Part shown: piece after piece, positions 1 through 12,324 of the stretch | Numbering within the stretch: position 1 is the first letter of the stretch | Layout of the letters: each line of letters starts with the position of its first letter | Source: Hygrophila difformis | Lineage: Eukaryota; Streptophyta; Magnoliopsida; Lamiales; Acanthaceae | DNA length: 64,000 bases | Direction of reading: 5' to 3' | Assembly: GCA_030278955.1 (NCBI GenBank) | Contig: JAOANR010000006.1 | Span: 30,237,124-30,301,123, forward strand | The notes under the pieces: model-generated | The model's input: the letters and a program-made list of their open reading frames with translations, nothing else | Database searches by the model: none | What the model was told of the DNA's origin: nothing | Made by a program: the position numbers and the translations under genes

Positions 1-63
1 AAAATTTTTCATGACCACATTGTGTGGCTTCGAGGACGAAGCCTTATTTTAAGGAGGGTAGAC
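1..63 (+). mobile_element. 3' end of Ty3/gypsy internal region with polypurine tract (element A)
   Basis: The sequence ends in a purine-rich tract (AAGGAGGGTAGAC, 51-63) placed directly before an LTR that opens TATAACACCCC. This is the usual junction between polyprotein end, polypurine tract and 3' LTR in plant gypsy elements. The rest of the element lies left of the window, so its pol genes and lineage cannot be judged. Confidence 0.75.
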
Positions 64-168
64 TATAACACCCCATAAAATTTTGCATAAAATTTCAAAT
101 AGTGACATTTAAAGTTTCTAAAATAAAATATCTTCTAAATTCTAGTTGTTGATCATTGAATAAATTAA

Positions 169-226
<58 letters not shown>

Positions 227-3205
227 TTTTTCCAAACGACTATTTAATTGAAATTAACTAGTCAATTATATTATGTAGTATCAACATAATTAATTGGTAC
301 AAGTCCGATGGTACCATCAATTTATAAATGTCGGATTAATATTAGATATGGATTAAAATATTAATCCATTCAAGTGTTGAAAAATTATATTTTGTCCAAC
401 TACTTAAGTACTACTCAAGTAACAATTATCCCAAATTAAGGATTCGGAGCCTTTAATTATTTGATTATTGGTGCCAAATTAATAAATAAAATTTATTCCC
501 TTTAAGTCCGTAAGTTTAAATTTTAAGTGTTAAGAATTATTAAGTCCATAGTTTAGATTAATTAGTTGATTGGATAAAATTGGGCCAGTAAATTGTATGA
601 CCCAACAAGTAAAAGAAGAAAGCAAAAATAAAAGCCCAAAACACAAACCAATTAGGCCCAATCCAACTCAAAAGCCCAACCCATTACACAAACCCTAACC
701 CTAACCCTAATTTTCTCGCCGCCGCCGCCCCCTTTTTCCGGCGCCGTCCTCGCCGCCGGCGAGCCTCCGGCCGGCCACCATGGCGTACGGCCACCACCAA
801 ATCTTCCCCTTCTTCATTTCTGGCCGTCTTCCACCCCAAATCCACCTCCGGCCACCATCGAGCCACCATATTCTTCCCAAATCGCCACCTCCGGCGCCGC
901 CACCGCCGGAGCTCCGCCGGCGACTCCACCACCTCTGACCAGCACCATCCACCATCTCCACCCTTCTCCATCTCGCCGACCACCCCGCGGCGTCCACCAT
1001 CTCCGCCGCCTCCTCGACGCCACCACTTTCCCCTCCATCCTCTTTTCCAACCCCCTATGTCCGAACCACCACCATTTCCATTCAAAAACCACAAAAACAA
1101 ACAAGAAGGAAGAAATAGTAGGGAGAAGAGAAATGGAAGAGGAAGAGGGGGAAGGCCGGATCGACTCCATCGCCACCTCTTCACCGCCGCCGCCGCCGCC
1201 GCTGCTTCCTCCCCCTCCCAGACCCGGAAGCGCGGCCACCACCACCCCTCCTCCACGGTTGCCGCGCCACCACCACCCGGCAGCCTCCTCACCACCCGCG
1301 GCCACCACCGCCCCTTCCCCATCTCACCACCACCGCGAGCCACCACCTCCACCACCAAATCCGGCCGACAGCCACCACCACCATTCCCCTCTCCTCCAAA
1401 ATTCCAAACACCCATAAAAATAAAAATAAAATAGAAAGAGATAGAGAAGGAGAGCCATTGTCGGCAACCGGTCGCCATCGTCGCTGTCTCCATCGTCGGT
1501 AATCGGTCGCCATCGCCGTTGTCTCCATAGCCGCCCCCGGGTGTGGACAAGTTTAGGGTGGGCATGGGCTAAAGAAAAAAAAATGGTGGAGGATGGGGAG
1601 GGAGTAGTAGAATAGGTAGGGTAGTGGTTTTTTTTATTAATGAGAAAGACCTCGTTTGTCTATAAAGAGTACCCAAACACTTTAATCAGTTCACCTTCCC
1701 AAGTCCCAGCATTTCAGTATATTTCCAGCTATGTTATCTTTTTTTTTCTTCTTTTCCATCCTGTAAGGATTAGCTGTTATGACATTTTAGTTCTGCCATT
1801 TTGAAAGCAGTAGGAAGATTTCAGAAATTCTCTGGTAAGAATTAATAGAATTGAAAAAAAAATGTATAGTTATTATTTGTTCTAAAATACTATTATATTA
1901 TACTAAATTAATGTTAAAATGTTTACTAGCCAAATAGCTGTAAAAGGAGTATCTGCTCGTAGCCTGTGCGTGTGTCATCCCCATTCCATCTTCGGTGACG
2001 GTAAGTGGATTTTTACTCTTTGGAGTAAGCCCAATTTTATTTTAGCTTGAGCATAAATTTCAATACCGCATTTATATTTTAAATTTATGCTTATTGCTCC
2101 CTACTGCTTTTGGAATATTGGTATGCCATTTTTAATGTGCTTAATAATTGTTATAAACATTCTCAAAATCCTACGGAATTTTGAGCGCGCATTGTTACGG
2201 GGGTGGGACTGTGTGTGGGTCGCTGCTGCCCAACTCCCGCGTTTGTTGTGCAATATTTAGCCACACGGGGACCACTGGGATTATTCAGCCCGATGCCATT
2301 ACCTTATCTCACAGTGGGTTTGAGGGAATTTCTTACCTCCCCCACACCCTTGAGTGTATGTGCGAATTGGGCCCTACGACGGGGAACCTGCACATCACGG
2401 TGGCTGAGATAATTATTTCTCGGTAACGCATATTGCTATATTATCTGTTCCCGGGATATAGAATAATATTTCGTATATGTATAAATTATCCTCGTTTAAG
2501 CATGCCTTATTCCATAAATGTCATTTTTAATTATTTCTGCAACTCCACCTCCTCCGGGAGTAAGGGTTTACTTACTCAGCGATTGTTTTCGCTGACTCTA
2601 CATTTTTCACAATTTCCTTTCAGGATATGAGATCTGCAAGGTTCGGTAGAGCATCTTTTGCACGGGCACTGTTTGGGATATTATTATTATTTTAAGAATG
2701 TATATTTTAAAATCCCCAATAGGATAAATAATTATTACTTGGCATAGATTTTATTTTTAGCATGGAGAAATTATTTGGGTTTAATCCCACTTGTGCAATT
2801 ATTGTGACCTACCGGTTTAAACAACGTGCTTCATGTTTTCACCATATTATTTTTAAATGCAATGTAATAATTTATTTTTTTTTGTTAAATTAAAATTTCC
2901 ATGGATTTATTCCATTATTATGGTTGCGCGCATTTGAGGAATATATTCCTCCGTGTTGGTTGTGTAAACCGCACAAATTTTATTAAGCTTATTTTATACT
3001 TGTTACAGTATTATAAGCTTATGTGAACATTATATGTTAACTTGTCCGGAAAGTGGTTAGCATATACATTAAACTCTGATTTTATGCAAGTATGCCTGCT
3101 AGCCTTAGCGTATTTCGGACGGCCCGGAATACGTGGCGGTAACATCGGCCCATTCTTCCCGCACTGTGCTTCCGCTGTTCTCTTGGGGAAAATGGGGGTG
3201 TTACA
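64..3205 (+). repeat. 3' LTR of gypsy element A, about 3.1 kb
   Basis: The LTR starts TATAACACCCC after the polypurine tract and ends GGGGTGTTACA, giving near-palindromic termini. Its 5' part is AT-rich and includes an (AAT)n microsatellite at about 171-225. A GC-rich stretch follows a short CCCTAA run at about 690-1430; it gives proline- or glycine-rich ORFs on both strands that I regard as non-coding. The 3' part (about 2000-3205) is shared, in reverse orientation, with the solo LTR at 13473-18025. DNA after 3205 belongs to another gypsy element, so this element inserted into that one. The target duplication cannot be confirmed because the left flank is outside the window. Confidence 0.8.
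171..225. repeat. (AAT)n microsatellite
   Basis: An uninterrupted trinucleotide run inside LTR A. Confidence 0.9.
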
Positions 3206-3208
3206 TCA

Positions 3209-4597
3209 TGCCTCTACTAATGAGGCATCTTATAGATGTTTTGCGGCCTGCTATGGCCGAGCAAATTGACCGAGGCTTCAATGCCTTGCGGACTCAACAT
3301 GAAGCAATTGCTTCTGCAATCGCCCCTGTAAACGGCGCTAACACGCCGCCATGTTCAGGGCCGTCAGGCGGCCAACTACGGACTTCGGACGCAGTACCCA
3401 GTCAGCCACCACTCCCTGATGTAGGAGGCTTGGGTAGTCCGTTTGTAAATCCATACCAGACAACCTATGCTTTCAACCCAGCGGCACCCATGATGCCGAG
3501 TCTTGGATACGCAGCGCCCCCAGCGCCCATCTATGCGGCTCCAGGCTGTTTAGTGGCCTCCAGTATGTCTCCAGGCTGTACAACGGCCTTTGGTGGTATT
3601 GGTATGCAGCCACGACAAGCGGCACCTCATGTGTCGAACGTTCCCGTTGGACCCTACATGGCGACGCAGCTTTGGGCACAGGCACCCCAACCCTGGGGGC
3701 AGACGCCACCGCAAGGGGGGGCAGACGCCACAACCTTGGGGGCAGACACCACAGAATGCAACACAAGCCGCCGTGGCTCCTACTACACCCCCAGTGGCGA
3801 TGCCGCCTGTGCAGGCGCCAGAAGTGTCACCCGAATTGCTTGCTGACATGATGCAGCAACACTTCGGGATTCAATTGAGGCTGATGGAGCGGCCTACATA
3901 CCGAAAAACATACCCTGATTGGGTATACAGTATGCAGCCATACCCACGAGGCTTCAAGATGCCTGAATTCTCAACATTCTCAGGGGATGAAGGCAAATCC
4001 ACCGTGGAACATGTGGGTAGGTTCACCGCACAGTGTGGGGAAGCAGCATCGAATGACTGGCTGAAATTGAGGCTCTTTAGCTCATCCCTCACTGGTCCCG
4101 CTTTCGCGTGGTACGCATCTTTGCGGTCTAATTCTATTCAGAATTGGGCTGATTTGGAGCGAGCCTTCCATGACAGGTTTTATACACCATTTTCATACGT
4201 TAGTCTCGCCGACTTAACTAATGCAAGGCAATTTGCCGATGAAACGGCGAGTACTTTCATTAATAGGTTACAGCGGCTTAAGGGCCGATGCACGATGGCA
4301 ATCCCTGATAGAGAAATAGCCAATATAGCAGTGGCTAACATGTTGCCTAAACTGAAGGAACATTTAATTGTGCAGGATGCAACTTATCTTGCCCAGCTGG
4401 CCGAGAAAGCGGCTCGCCTGGAAAAATTCCTGGAAGAACAGGAGGAGCAGTGTTCTACGCGTCGGCTTCACTTCAAGGAAGTGAAATTCAGCGACGAGGT
4501 GGACGAGACTGTGGAGGTGGCTGTTGCAGAGCTAGTGCAGACAGCCAAGCCACATACATGTGCGGCCCTCAGGCCGCCTAAGCAAAAAGAGGCCTGA
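3209..4597 (+). pseudogene. Retrotransposon gag (gypsy type), frameshifted
   Basis: The structural Gag reading frame runs in two overlapping frames: a proline- and glutamine-rich N-terminal part to about 3846, then the core gag domain from about 3770 to 4597. The core has the Retrotrans_gag pattern: a helix around MPEFSTFSGDEG, then LFSSSLTGPAFAWYASL, then a segment like LERAFHDRFY and the FINRLQRLKGRC motif. The frame change at about 3700-3800 lies in a GGGGGC-rich repeat and breaks the protein. The 5' end was lost when element A inserted. No complete Gag can be made from this copy. Confidence 0.75.
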
Positions 4598-5240
4598 GGA
4601 AGACATTTTCGATATGGGCAAGGCGGACCAAGTGTTCGATGCCTTACTCAAAGACGGGGCAATTAAGCTGCCTGAGGGGGAGAAGTTACCAGCAGCCGAA
4701 GACATTCGGGGCCGATCGTTTTGTAAGTGGCATAATTCTTATACTCATAGCATCACTAAATGCAGGAGTTTTAGGAGTGCCATTCAGAATAAAATTAAGG
4801 ATGGACGTCTAAAAATTGCAGGTATGAAGGTGGATGTTGAGCCATTCCCTCAGCTGCATGTTGGCGGCTCAGGATTCATCCCAAATCTAGGTGATGGTGG
4901 CTCTAGTAGCCGGACTGACAAGGGGAAAGATCTGATCCTTGCCAAGGTCAGGATGTGCAGCTTTGTGGGAGAAGCTACTCAGCCTGCCGGATTCCTAACG
5001 GCGGATGTCATCATTGGATCAAAAACATTGAAGATAGCATTCTTCGTGGTAAAGCCCAGGACGTGTTACTCTGCATTTCTAGGACGTGATTGGATCCACA
5101 TGGCGTAGTGCGTCCCATCCACGCTACACCCACAACTACTCATTTGGGGTGGTGATCAGGTAGAGTTGGTGGAGGCAAACCCTCAGCCCTTTGTTGGACC
5201 AAACATCAACAATGACGAGGCAGTCTTCTTCCTGTAGGAT
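4598..5240 (+). pseudogene. Gag C-terminus and retropepsin-like remnant
   Basis: In a different frame from the gag core (open stretch 4560-5108) there is a C-x2-H-type segment, CKWHNSYTHSITKC, typical of the Tat/Ogre gag-protease junction, followed by a protease-like fold ending FLGRDWIHMA. A TAG stop at 5106-5108 interrupts the conserved sequence, which continues in frame as VPSTLHPQLLIW. Another TAG follows near 5236. The homology crossing the stops shows this is a decayed gene, not a short real protein. Confidence 0.65.
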
Positions 5241-5356
5241 ATCCAACCAGCCTCAGCCCTAATTAGTGTGTACTTGGATATAGAGTCCATCGATTGTACT
5301 TCAAGCGGCTTTAAGTTGCATTCTGCGGACAGCCGACAAGACACCTCAAATCCCTT

Positions 5357-5755
5357 ATGATGTGCAGCCAGGATGTTTACAAAGACTTGTTACAGCGACT
5401 TGCTGCCACTGAAGTAATGATGGGTGCCGAAGACAAGTCCAAAAGCCTGACTGACAGCCGACCATCCGAGTGGCCATCTCCTGTGAAGCGGACTTTGCCT
5501 AGTCTGGAGGCCATGGAACCACTTGTAGACATCAACCTCGGGACAGATGTAGATCCTAAATTGACTAAGGTAAGTGCATCACTGCCTGAGGAAGATAGAT
5601 GCCAGTCAATAGAACAATCAGAATCAAGAAACGAGGCTAAGGATGTAATCAAACTTGGAAAGCCGTGGGGCGACCAGACAAAGCGGCAAAGCCAGACGAA
5701 TTCGAGGCCACTGAAGGCCCAAAGCGGCAGCCAGAGGAGACTGTGTGGCGGCTGA
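5357..5755 (+). pseudogene. Post-protease linker remnant of element B
   Basis: An open stretch of 132 residues starting with MMCSQDVYKDLLQRLAATEV. This type of segment lies between protease and RT in Tat-like gypsy polyproteins. No RT follows; the frame runs into the minisatellite region. Assignment rests on position and on the start motif only. Confidence 0.4.
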
Positions 5756-5883
5756 GGATGATCTAGGTGCAGCCTGAAGCCGCGAAGCAGAGTCTTAGGT
5801 CATCAAACAACAGTATTAGATGTGTTCGGAGAGGATACAGACTAACAAACAAGTGAAGCAAGAAACGAACCTGAGGCGCCATG

Positions 5884-6574
5884 TAGGGGTGGGCATTTTT
5901 TGTCGGGTATCGGGTACCCGACCCGAACCCGACATGTCGGGTCGGGTTTCATCGGGTTTTAATATTAAAAACCCGATAGATCGGGTGCCCGAACCCGACA
6001 TTAATTAACCGGGTCGGGTGTCGGGTTTTGGTTTATTACCCGATCGGGTATCGAGTACCTGATAATATATAAATAAATTATTCTATTTATTGTCTAAAGC
6101 CTAACAGTTGCTTTGCCAAAAAAAAAGGATAACAGTTCAAATTCACGACTCTTCATTTCCTTTTACTTCCCCAATCCCCATGAGCCATAACTCCCGACTC
6201 CCCAGTTCCCAGTCACCATTTACGAATTAACACCTTGTTTGAACAAAGGAAACTTACGAATTACTGCATCTGCTTGAATAAAGAAAAAAATTCTCATATT
6301 TCGCTTGAACTGCAGCCATCCCCAGACCCAGTTCCCACCTTTCGCTGTAAACATTATATACTCAATTTTCCAAATTTTAATAAAATAGATAGGTATTACT
6401 ACATTAATTCAGAAAATACTTAGATAAATATTTCAATAAATATGTGAACATTACGCATTCTGCAAGTTGAGATTATTTTACATAATACTCCAGTAATGAT
6501 ATTACACAATATAAATTATATTTTAAAATGGGCAATAAAAAATAGTTAAAATTTATAATAATAATAATAATAAC

Positions 6575-6625
<51 letters not shown>

Positions 6626-7032
6626 TGTACAAAATATCATTATAATTTCAAATTCTTTTATACCTATTTTTATTTCAATTAACAATTTTACAATTTTTAC
6701 TGTATTATGTATAAAAAATTTATTTTATTAAACTTAATAATATTCCGCCAGAATTGTGTTCACTAAGTATCTTCTAACATAAATTATTTGACAAGGTTGT
6801 TGGGCAACTGTTAATCTTTAATTATTAATCCGACGAGAGGCATATTAGAGCGAGTATGACTTAGTATATCGGGTACCCGACATAACCCGACCCGACTTCA
6901 TCGGGTATCCGATCATCGGGTACCCGCCTTTGTACGGGTCGGGTTCGGGTAGCCATTTTCAAAACCCGGCACTGTCGGGTACCCGACAATCGGGTACCCG
7001 AATCCGAAAACCCGACCCGACGCCCACCCCTA
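5884..7032. mobile_element. hAT-type non-coding element with perfect 8-bp target duplication
   Basis: Terminal inverted repeats are TAGGGGTGGGCA (5884) and TGCCC-ACCCCTA-like (to 7032; the inner base differs). The flanks 5876-5883 and 7033-7040 are both GCGCCATG, a perfect 8-bp duplication, which is the hAT hallmark. Both ends carry clustered copies of the self-complementary TCGGGTACCCGA, and an (AAT)n tract lies at about 6557-6626. No transposase ORF is present. It interrupts element B. Similar ends are seen at 56642-57405 and 58332-62519. Confidence 0.85.
6557..6626. repeat. (AAT)n microsatellite
   Basis: A trinucleotide run with one AAC interruption, inside the hAT-type element. Confidence 0.9.
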
Positions 7033-7040
7033 GCGCCATG

Positions 7041-8230
7041 GCAGTGGCGCTGGCTTAAAGGCAGATGGCGGCTGAGAGACTCTGTCTGTGGCGACTGGAG
7101 AAGGTCCAGTGGCGGCTAGGACCCTGTCTGTGGTGGCTGGAAGCTGGTCCATGGGGATTGAAGAGACAACGTAGCAGATGGCGTCCGGAAATGTTTGATG
7201 GCGGCCTGGGAAGCTCCTGGTGGCGGCTGGAAGGTCCTGATGGCGGCTGAAAGGAGCCCGGGTGGCAGCTGAAAGGTCTTCTGTGGCGTCTGAGGCTTGT
7301 ATTGTGGCGGCTGGTGTGCCCAGTGTGGCGTTTGAGTCTCGCAACGGGGGTCGAAGCTTGTTCGAGGCTGAGGCTGCTGAGGCTGAGACTGAGACTGAGG
7401 CTGAGGCTGCTGAGGCTGAGGCTGAGACTGAGACTGAGACTGAGACTGAGGCTGCTGAGGCTGAGGCTGAGGTTGAGACTGAGGCTGAGGCTGTTGAGGC
7501 TGAGACTGAGGCTGAGGCTGCGAAGTAGCAGTCTGAGGCTGCGAAGTGGCGCTGAGCGTGAAAGAATAAGCAAGATTCGAACCTGCGACGCCATCACAAG
7601 CACAAGGGGCGGCCAAGAGGTGCTGAGTGGCGGCTGAGGAGCCCTCCTGATGGCGGCTGGAGCCTCTCAGGTGGCGGCTGGGCCTATCTAGGTGGCGGCC
7701 AGGTAGTTTGGAGTGGCGGCTGAAGAGTGTTGGTTGGCGGCTGCCCCACAAAAGTTCAATAATGGTTCAAGCAGCAAAGATGGCGGCCGGGAGCCCTTGA
7801 GTGGCAGCCCTAGTGCACGCAATGGCGGCTTGAAACAAGATGATTGGCCGCTGGAGCCTCTCAGGTAGCGGTCGAGACAAGCAGAAGGGCGACCAATTGT
7901 GACAGGGTGGTGGCTTGAACTGAAGATGGGAACATAATAGCAACAACTTGGACACACAGATGGCGGCGAGGAGGGTGAAGATGGCAGCCCAACGTGTGCA
8001 GACGGCGGCTGAAGGGGGCTGGATGGCGGCCAACGTCTTCTTGGTGGCGGCTGGCGTGTTCTTGATGGTGGCCAAGAAAGCACGGGAGGCGATGTGTTCG
8101 GATTGGCGAACAGCGGACGGACATGAACGATGGCGGCCTAGCGTGCGCAGATGGCGGCCAGGGAGGCCTCGATGGTGGCCAGGCAGCGTGGCGACTGGCC
8201 CGAGCAAGGTGGCGGCCAGGGATGCCCGGG
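7041..8230. repeat. Degenerate TGGCGGCTG minisatellite with a GGCTGA hexamer core
   Basis: About 1.2 kb in which TGGCGGCTG, or one-base variants, recurs at irregular 20-40 bp spacing. A pure GGCTGA/GACTGA array lies at about 7363-7530. Long ORFs on both strands here (SLSLSL, PQSQPQ and EAEAEA types) come from the repeat composition and are not supported as genes. It sits between the gag-protease remnant and the polypurine tract of element B, where pol would be expected. Confidence 0.75.
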
Positions 8231-8304
8231 CGGGCCAGGTCTAGGTCAAACGCGCAAATTCGTCTTAAGAAACCCTAACAGACAAATTGCGCGAGGGGGG
8301 CATC

Positions 8305-8772
8305 TGTTAGCCCAATAATAAATTATGATCTACTAGTTAAGGCCCAATGTCTAATAGTTTATGTATTGAGCCCGGTTCACAGCCTGAGGATTTGCATGAA
8401 GACATGTGTCCTGGAGCGGACGTTTGAGTGCCAGCGTTGGCGTGAAGACAAGTGTCCTGGAGGCAGATGTTGGAGTGCCAACAAGAGGGGTGGCATGAAG
8501 ACAAGTGTCCTAGAGAAGATCGTGGTGGTGTCTGACGGTTGAGTGGCTCCGCTTACCAAAGCCGAAGGAAGGCTCATTTGGAAGGGTCCTTCAACTCCAC
8601 AGAGAAAAATTCACTTTATGCAGTTTATTTTCTTTCCTGCAAGTTTTATTTTGTTGTTTTCATTCTGCAATTTTACCGCTTTGTTTACATTCCTGCAATC
8701 CTATTCTGTAATCTCTTCAAAGTTATCAATCAAAAGAGGTCTCTAAACCTCTGCAAATTTCTACGTTCAACA
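8305..8772 (+). repeat. 3' LTR of element B, about 470 bp
   Basis: The LTR starts TGTTAGCCC right after a purine tract (GCGAGGGGGGCATC, 8291-8304) and ends TTCAACA, giving TG...CA termini. The partner 5' LTR is outside the window, so the end at 8772 is set by the terminus alone. Confidence 0.65.
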
Positions 8773-9970
8773 GAACTGATATGATGATATAAAATGTGAA
8801 TATGGTTTTTTTTTTTATTACATAAGATTCAAAGTCTTTTGTTTAAATAGTTTTTGAATGCATGCACCAAAATTTTAAAAAAAATTACTTTTACTGTTAG
8901 AAACTAAATATATATAGGGTTTGTTTTCATATATAAAATTATGAGAGCAAGTGGAAAATAAATACCCTTTAAATATTCAAAATTAGAAAAAAAAAATATT
9001 TTTGCATTAATAAGGCTGTCCGGTATTTATGTAGAAAGAGTTGTTGTATTAAAGTGCAGTAAAATTTTCTAAATAAGGAAATGTGACAATTGTAGTGTGA
9101 CGAACCAAAATAGAAATGAGACATTTGAAATAAGACGGAGGGAGTATTATTTTACTCCCTGATATGTTACATTTTGACCATTATCCCTGAAGTTTTTAAT
9201 TATTTATACTTTTTTATTATCTTTTTATCATTTAAAACTTATATTTTGTTAAGTAATGTATTTTAAATTTTTATTGTGATTAGTTTTTATGGACTTATCT
9301 TTAATTTTATAAAATAAATTTTAATTAATTTCGCTTTGATTATCAGTTAATTTTTAAAATAGTATTTTAGTCCATAATATTTTATCCAATTTTTTCTTTT
9401 CCTTATTGATTATGAAAAAAATTTGATAGTTAATATTTTCGTTTAATTTAATTAAATTTTTATTATTTTTTAATTTATTATTATTATAAGCCCTAATTAA
9501 ATTTATACTCTGAAACTAAATTTTTTAGGGGTATATTTTTCTAGCACAATTTTTATCATTATAAACTATTTTTCTATCTGGATAATGATATTTATTGTTT
9601 GAGAAATTCTAATGAAATAAAATTAGAAAAATAAAAATTTGAAAAAATAGTGAAATTGAAAGAAAAAATTTCAAATAAAGTAAATAAGTATATAAATATA
9701 ATTAATAATAAAATTACTTTCTAAAATTAAAGATATTACAATAAATATAATTTGATTTATCATTCATTATATGTTATTTTCTTTATTAAATAGTATAATA
9801 TAATTTTATTATTTAATTATATTTTTTGTATTTAAGTAAAAGGAAAATTAATTATTAAATACATTATTTTCAAATTGTTGTGTTAATGGGAAATTTTCCA
9901 AACGTGAATGGGTGGAATGAGGTTATTTTTAAATTTTAGGACCAAAAAATGATATATTTTTAGAATGAGG
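8773..9970. other. AT-rich non-coding DNA with a Stowaway end
   Basis: No ORF of substance and no recognisable gene. A Stowaway-type end (ACGGAGGGAGTA) lies at about 9135-9146, but I cannot find its partner end. The rest is AT-rich intergenic sequence. Confidence 0.5.
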
Positions 9971-11150
9971 TAACAATTAAAATAGGCCACCAAAAGGAGT
10001 CATTTCCACTTTTGGGCCATGAAATTTTGATTTACGGAAATGAGCCATTAGAAGGATTTCGGGCTTGAATTTAGGCCATTGGGCAGGAATTCGGGCTTAA
10101 GTAGCCTAAAAGTGGAAATAACTCATTCTGATGGCTTATTTTAGTTTTTTTCAATTATTTTTTTATTTTATGTAATTAAAATAAATAATACTCATTTCGT
10201 GCCATTATTTATGTCCTATTTTTTTTCCTTGCTCCAATATTTGTATTTCATTTTTATTTTAAAAAATAATTGAATATTAATCGCCAAACATATCCATCAC
10301 ATCACATTAAACTTTCAAACCCACTACCATTAATAATTCCAATCCACCCTGCAACAACATATCCATAAATCACACATAAATAAATAAATTAAAATTTTAA
10401 ACTCATTACAATCACATTATATAAATTCTTAAGTTACCCTATTTTTTTTAACCCTAATATATCATTGCATTTAATATTAATTATCCCTACATAAAGTACT
10501 GTGTCGGAAAATTTTGGGATACTTATAATAAAATATATCTTATTTTTTACATTGTAATTTAATTGAATATGTATTTATTTTACTTATTTTATAATATATT
10601 TGAATTAATATTTATTTTATTTCTTATACTACTCTCATCGTCCCTTTAGTAGTGTTAAATATATAACTTAAGAATTTATATAATGTGATTGTAATGAGTT
10701 TACAATTTTAATTTATTTATTTGTATGTGATTTATTGATATTTTGTTGTAAGGTGGATTGGAATTATTAATGGTAGTTGGTTTGAAAGTTTAATATATTT
10801 ATTTGTTAATGTGATGTGATGTGTATGTTTGACTATTAATATTTAATTAATTTTTAAAATAAAAATGAAATATAAATGTTAGAACAAGAAAAAAGAGAGA
10901 AAGTAGAACATAAATAATGACACGGAATGAATATTATTTATTTTAACTAATAAAATAAAAAATAACTGAAAAAACTAAAATATGCCATCAGAAGGAGTCA
11001 TTTCCACTTTTAGGCCATCACAGCTCGAATTCCAGCCCAGTGGCCTAAATTGGGGCTCAAAATCCTTCTAATGGCTCATTTCCCTAAATTAAAATTTCAT
11101 GGCCCAAAAGTGGAAATGACTCTTTTTGGTGGCCTATTTTAATTATTATC
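9971..11150. repeat. 1.18 kb long inverted repeat (foldback element)
   Basis: The left arm, about 9971-10447, is the reverse complement of the right arm, about 10664-11150. The spacer is about 216 bp. Shared blocks include GGCCACCAAAAGGAGTCATT (left) with its complement near 11120-11140, and the TAATAATTCCAATCCACC block (about 10330) with its complement near 10750. No transposase and no clear target duplication are seen. It could be a foldback or long-TIR Mutator-type element, or an inverted duplication. Arm divergence looks modest by eye. Confidence 0.8.
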
Positions 11151-12324
11151 TCTTTTAGAATTGATGAGGTCGAATTTAATATTTTAAAAGGTAGAAGGGT
11201 AGAATTTTAAAACTAAATAAAAAATTTAGGTGTATTTTTTGTAAAAAAAAAAAATAAGGGTACAAATGACTCAACTTGTTAAGTTTAGTGTTATATTTTG
11301 GAATATGTCAAATAATAACAGTTAATACTATGTATTTATGTTTAACTTTTTTACTTTAGACTATTCTTTGTGAAAAATAAAATGGTAAATGATGTTTGAT
11401 TGAATACACATGTTTCGTACCATGTTTGGACATGCAACATGGTAACTTAATGTTAGAGTTTTTTTAATATAAATATTGCTACAACCCAAACTATTTATTA
11501 TTACCACAAATCTTTACATGTTTATAGTAAAATACTTCTAATATTCTTTTACAATACTCCGAAGTTTATATACATTTTTATTTTATATTGAAATAGATAG
11601 GGATTACTGGATAAATATAAATTTTTCTTTTATGTTGAAATAGATAAAGATTACTGAATTAATGATATTATATCTAATAATTAAATTATGATGTGTTTTA
11701 GTCTTTTTTTTTGCTTTTCTTTCTTTTCTGCTTTAAAAAGAACAAAAAATTATGTAGAATTTCTTTAGAATGGTATAAAAATTTTTAGGTAATTAGTCAT
11801 TTTATATTAATTAATATTTTTAAAATCAATTTAATGTTTACACCATATTTTTAATGAAATATTTTTATTTAAAATGTGGTTATTATATTCCTTATATTGA
11901 TACAGGGTTATATATTTTTTAAACATAAATTTTTAACCTAATTAAATTTATTTGATAATATTATTATATTAATATTTTTTAAATATTATGTATTATCTAT
12001 ACAAACAAATAATTTATATATATAGTTGTAATCAAATATATCTTTTTAAAATACTTATGAAGATTTTTTCAAGATTTTGTTATATTAATAGATAAATTTA
12101 TTTTCTAAATATAGATATTGATGATGTGTCTGATGACGTGGCATTACTCAGCGATTACTCAGCAACTATCAGTCTGTCTACGTGTTTTAATAAGAACCGT
12201 TGATGTAAAAATAAGCGTATAATGACTGATTAAACCCTTAAAATTAAAAAGGATGAATTAAAATTAATAAGGACAAAAGAGTCTGCACAGGCAAAAAAGT
12301 ATTCAGGATTTATTATATAGATTA
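11151..12324. other. AT-rich non-coding DNA
   Basis: Only AT-rich sequence with short homopolymer runs; I see no gene, RNA gene or element end in it. Confidence 0.5.

Larger units (their letters stand above)
3206..8304 (+). mobile_element. Internal region of a non-autonomous gypsy-like element (element B)
   Basis: It contains a decayed gag, a CCHC-like and retropepsin-like segment, a long TGGCGGCTG-type minisatellite, and a purine tract just before an LTR at 8305. I see no reverse transcriptase, RNase H or integrase motifs on either strand, although more than 5 kb of internal region is present. The left end was cut by insertion of element A at 3205, and 5884-7032 is a later hAT-type insertion. 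It is therefore a gag-only derivative that would need trans help, or a deleted copy of a Tat/Ogre-like element. Confidence 0.7.

Noticed and set aside
690..712. Telomere-like CCCTAA repeats
   Set aside because: Only three units, and the same motif occurs at the equivalent place of the solo LTR. It is an LTR feature, not an interstitial telomere.
684..1565. Long minus-strand ORF (293 codons) and overlapping plus-strand ORFs
   Set aside because: They are Gly/Arg/Pro-rich low-complexity frames on both strands of a GC-rich LTR segment, with no domain.
6473..6685. Ile-rich minus-strand ORF
   Set aside because: Translation of the (AAT)n microsatellite.
7055..8207. Several ORFs of up to 211 codons on both strands
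   Set aside because: They come from the hexamer and TGGCGGCTG repeats (Ser-Leu, Gln-Pro and Glu-Ala runs).
12145..12165. CTCAGCGATTACTCAGC resembling the MULE motif
   Set aside because: It lacks the ATG end and stands alone; similar ACTCAGCGATTG text in the LTRs at about 2575 and 14065 is a different palindrome.
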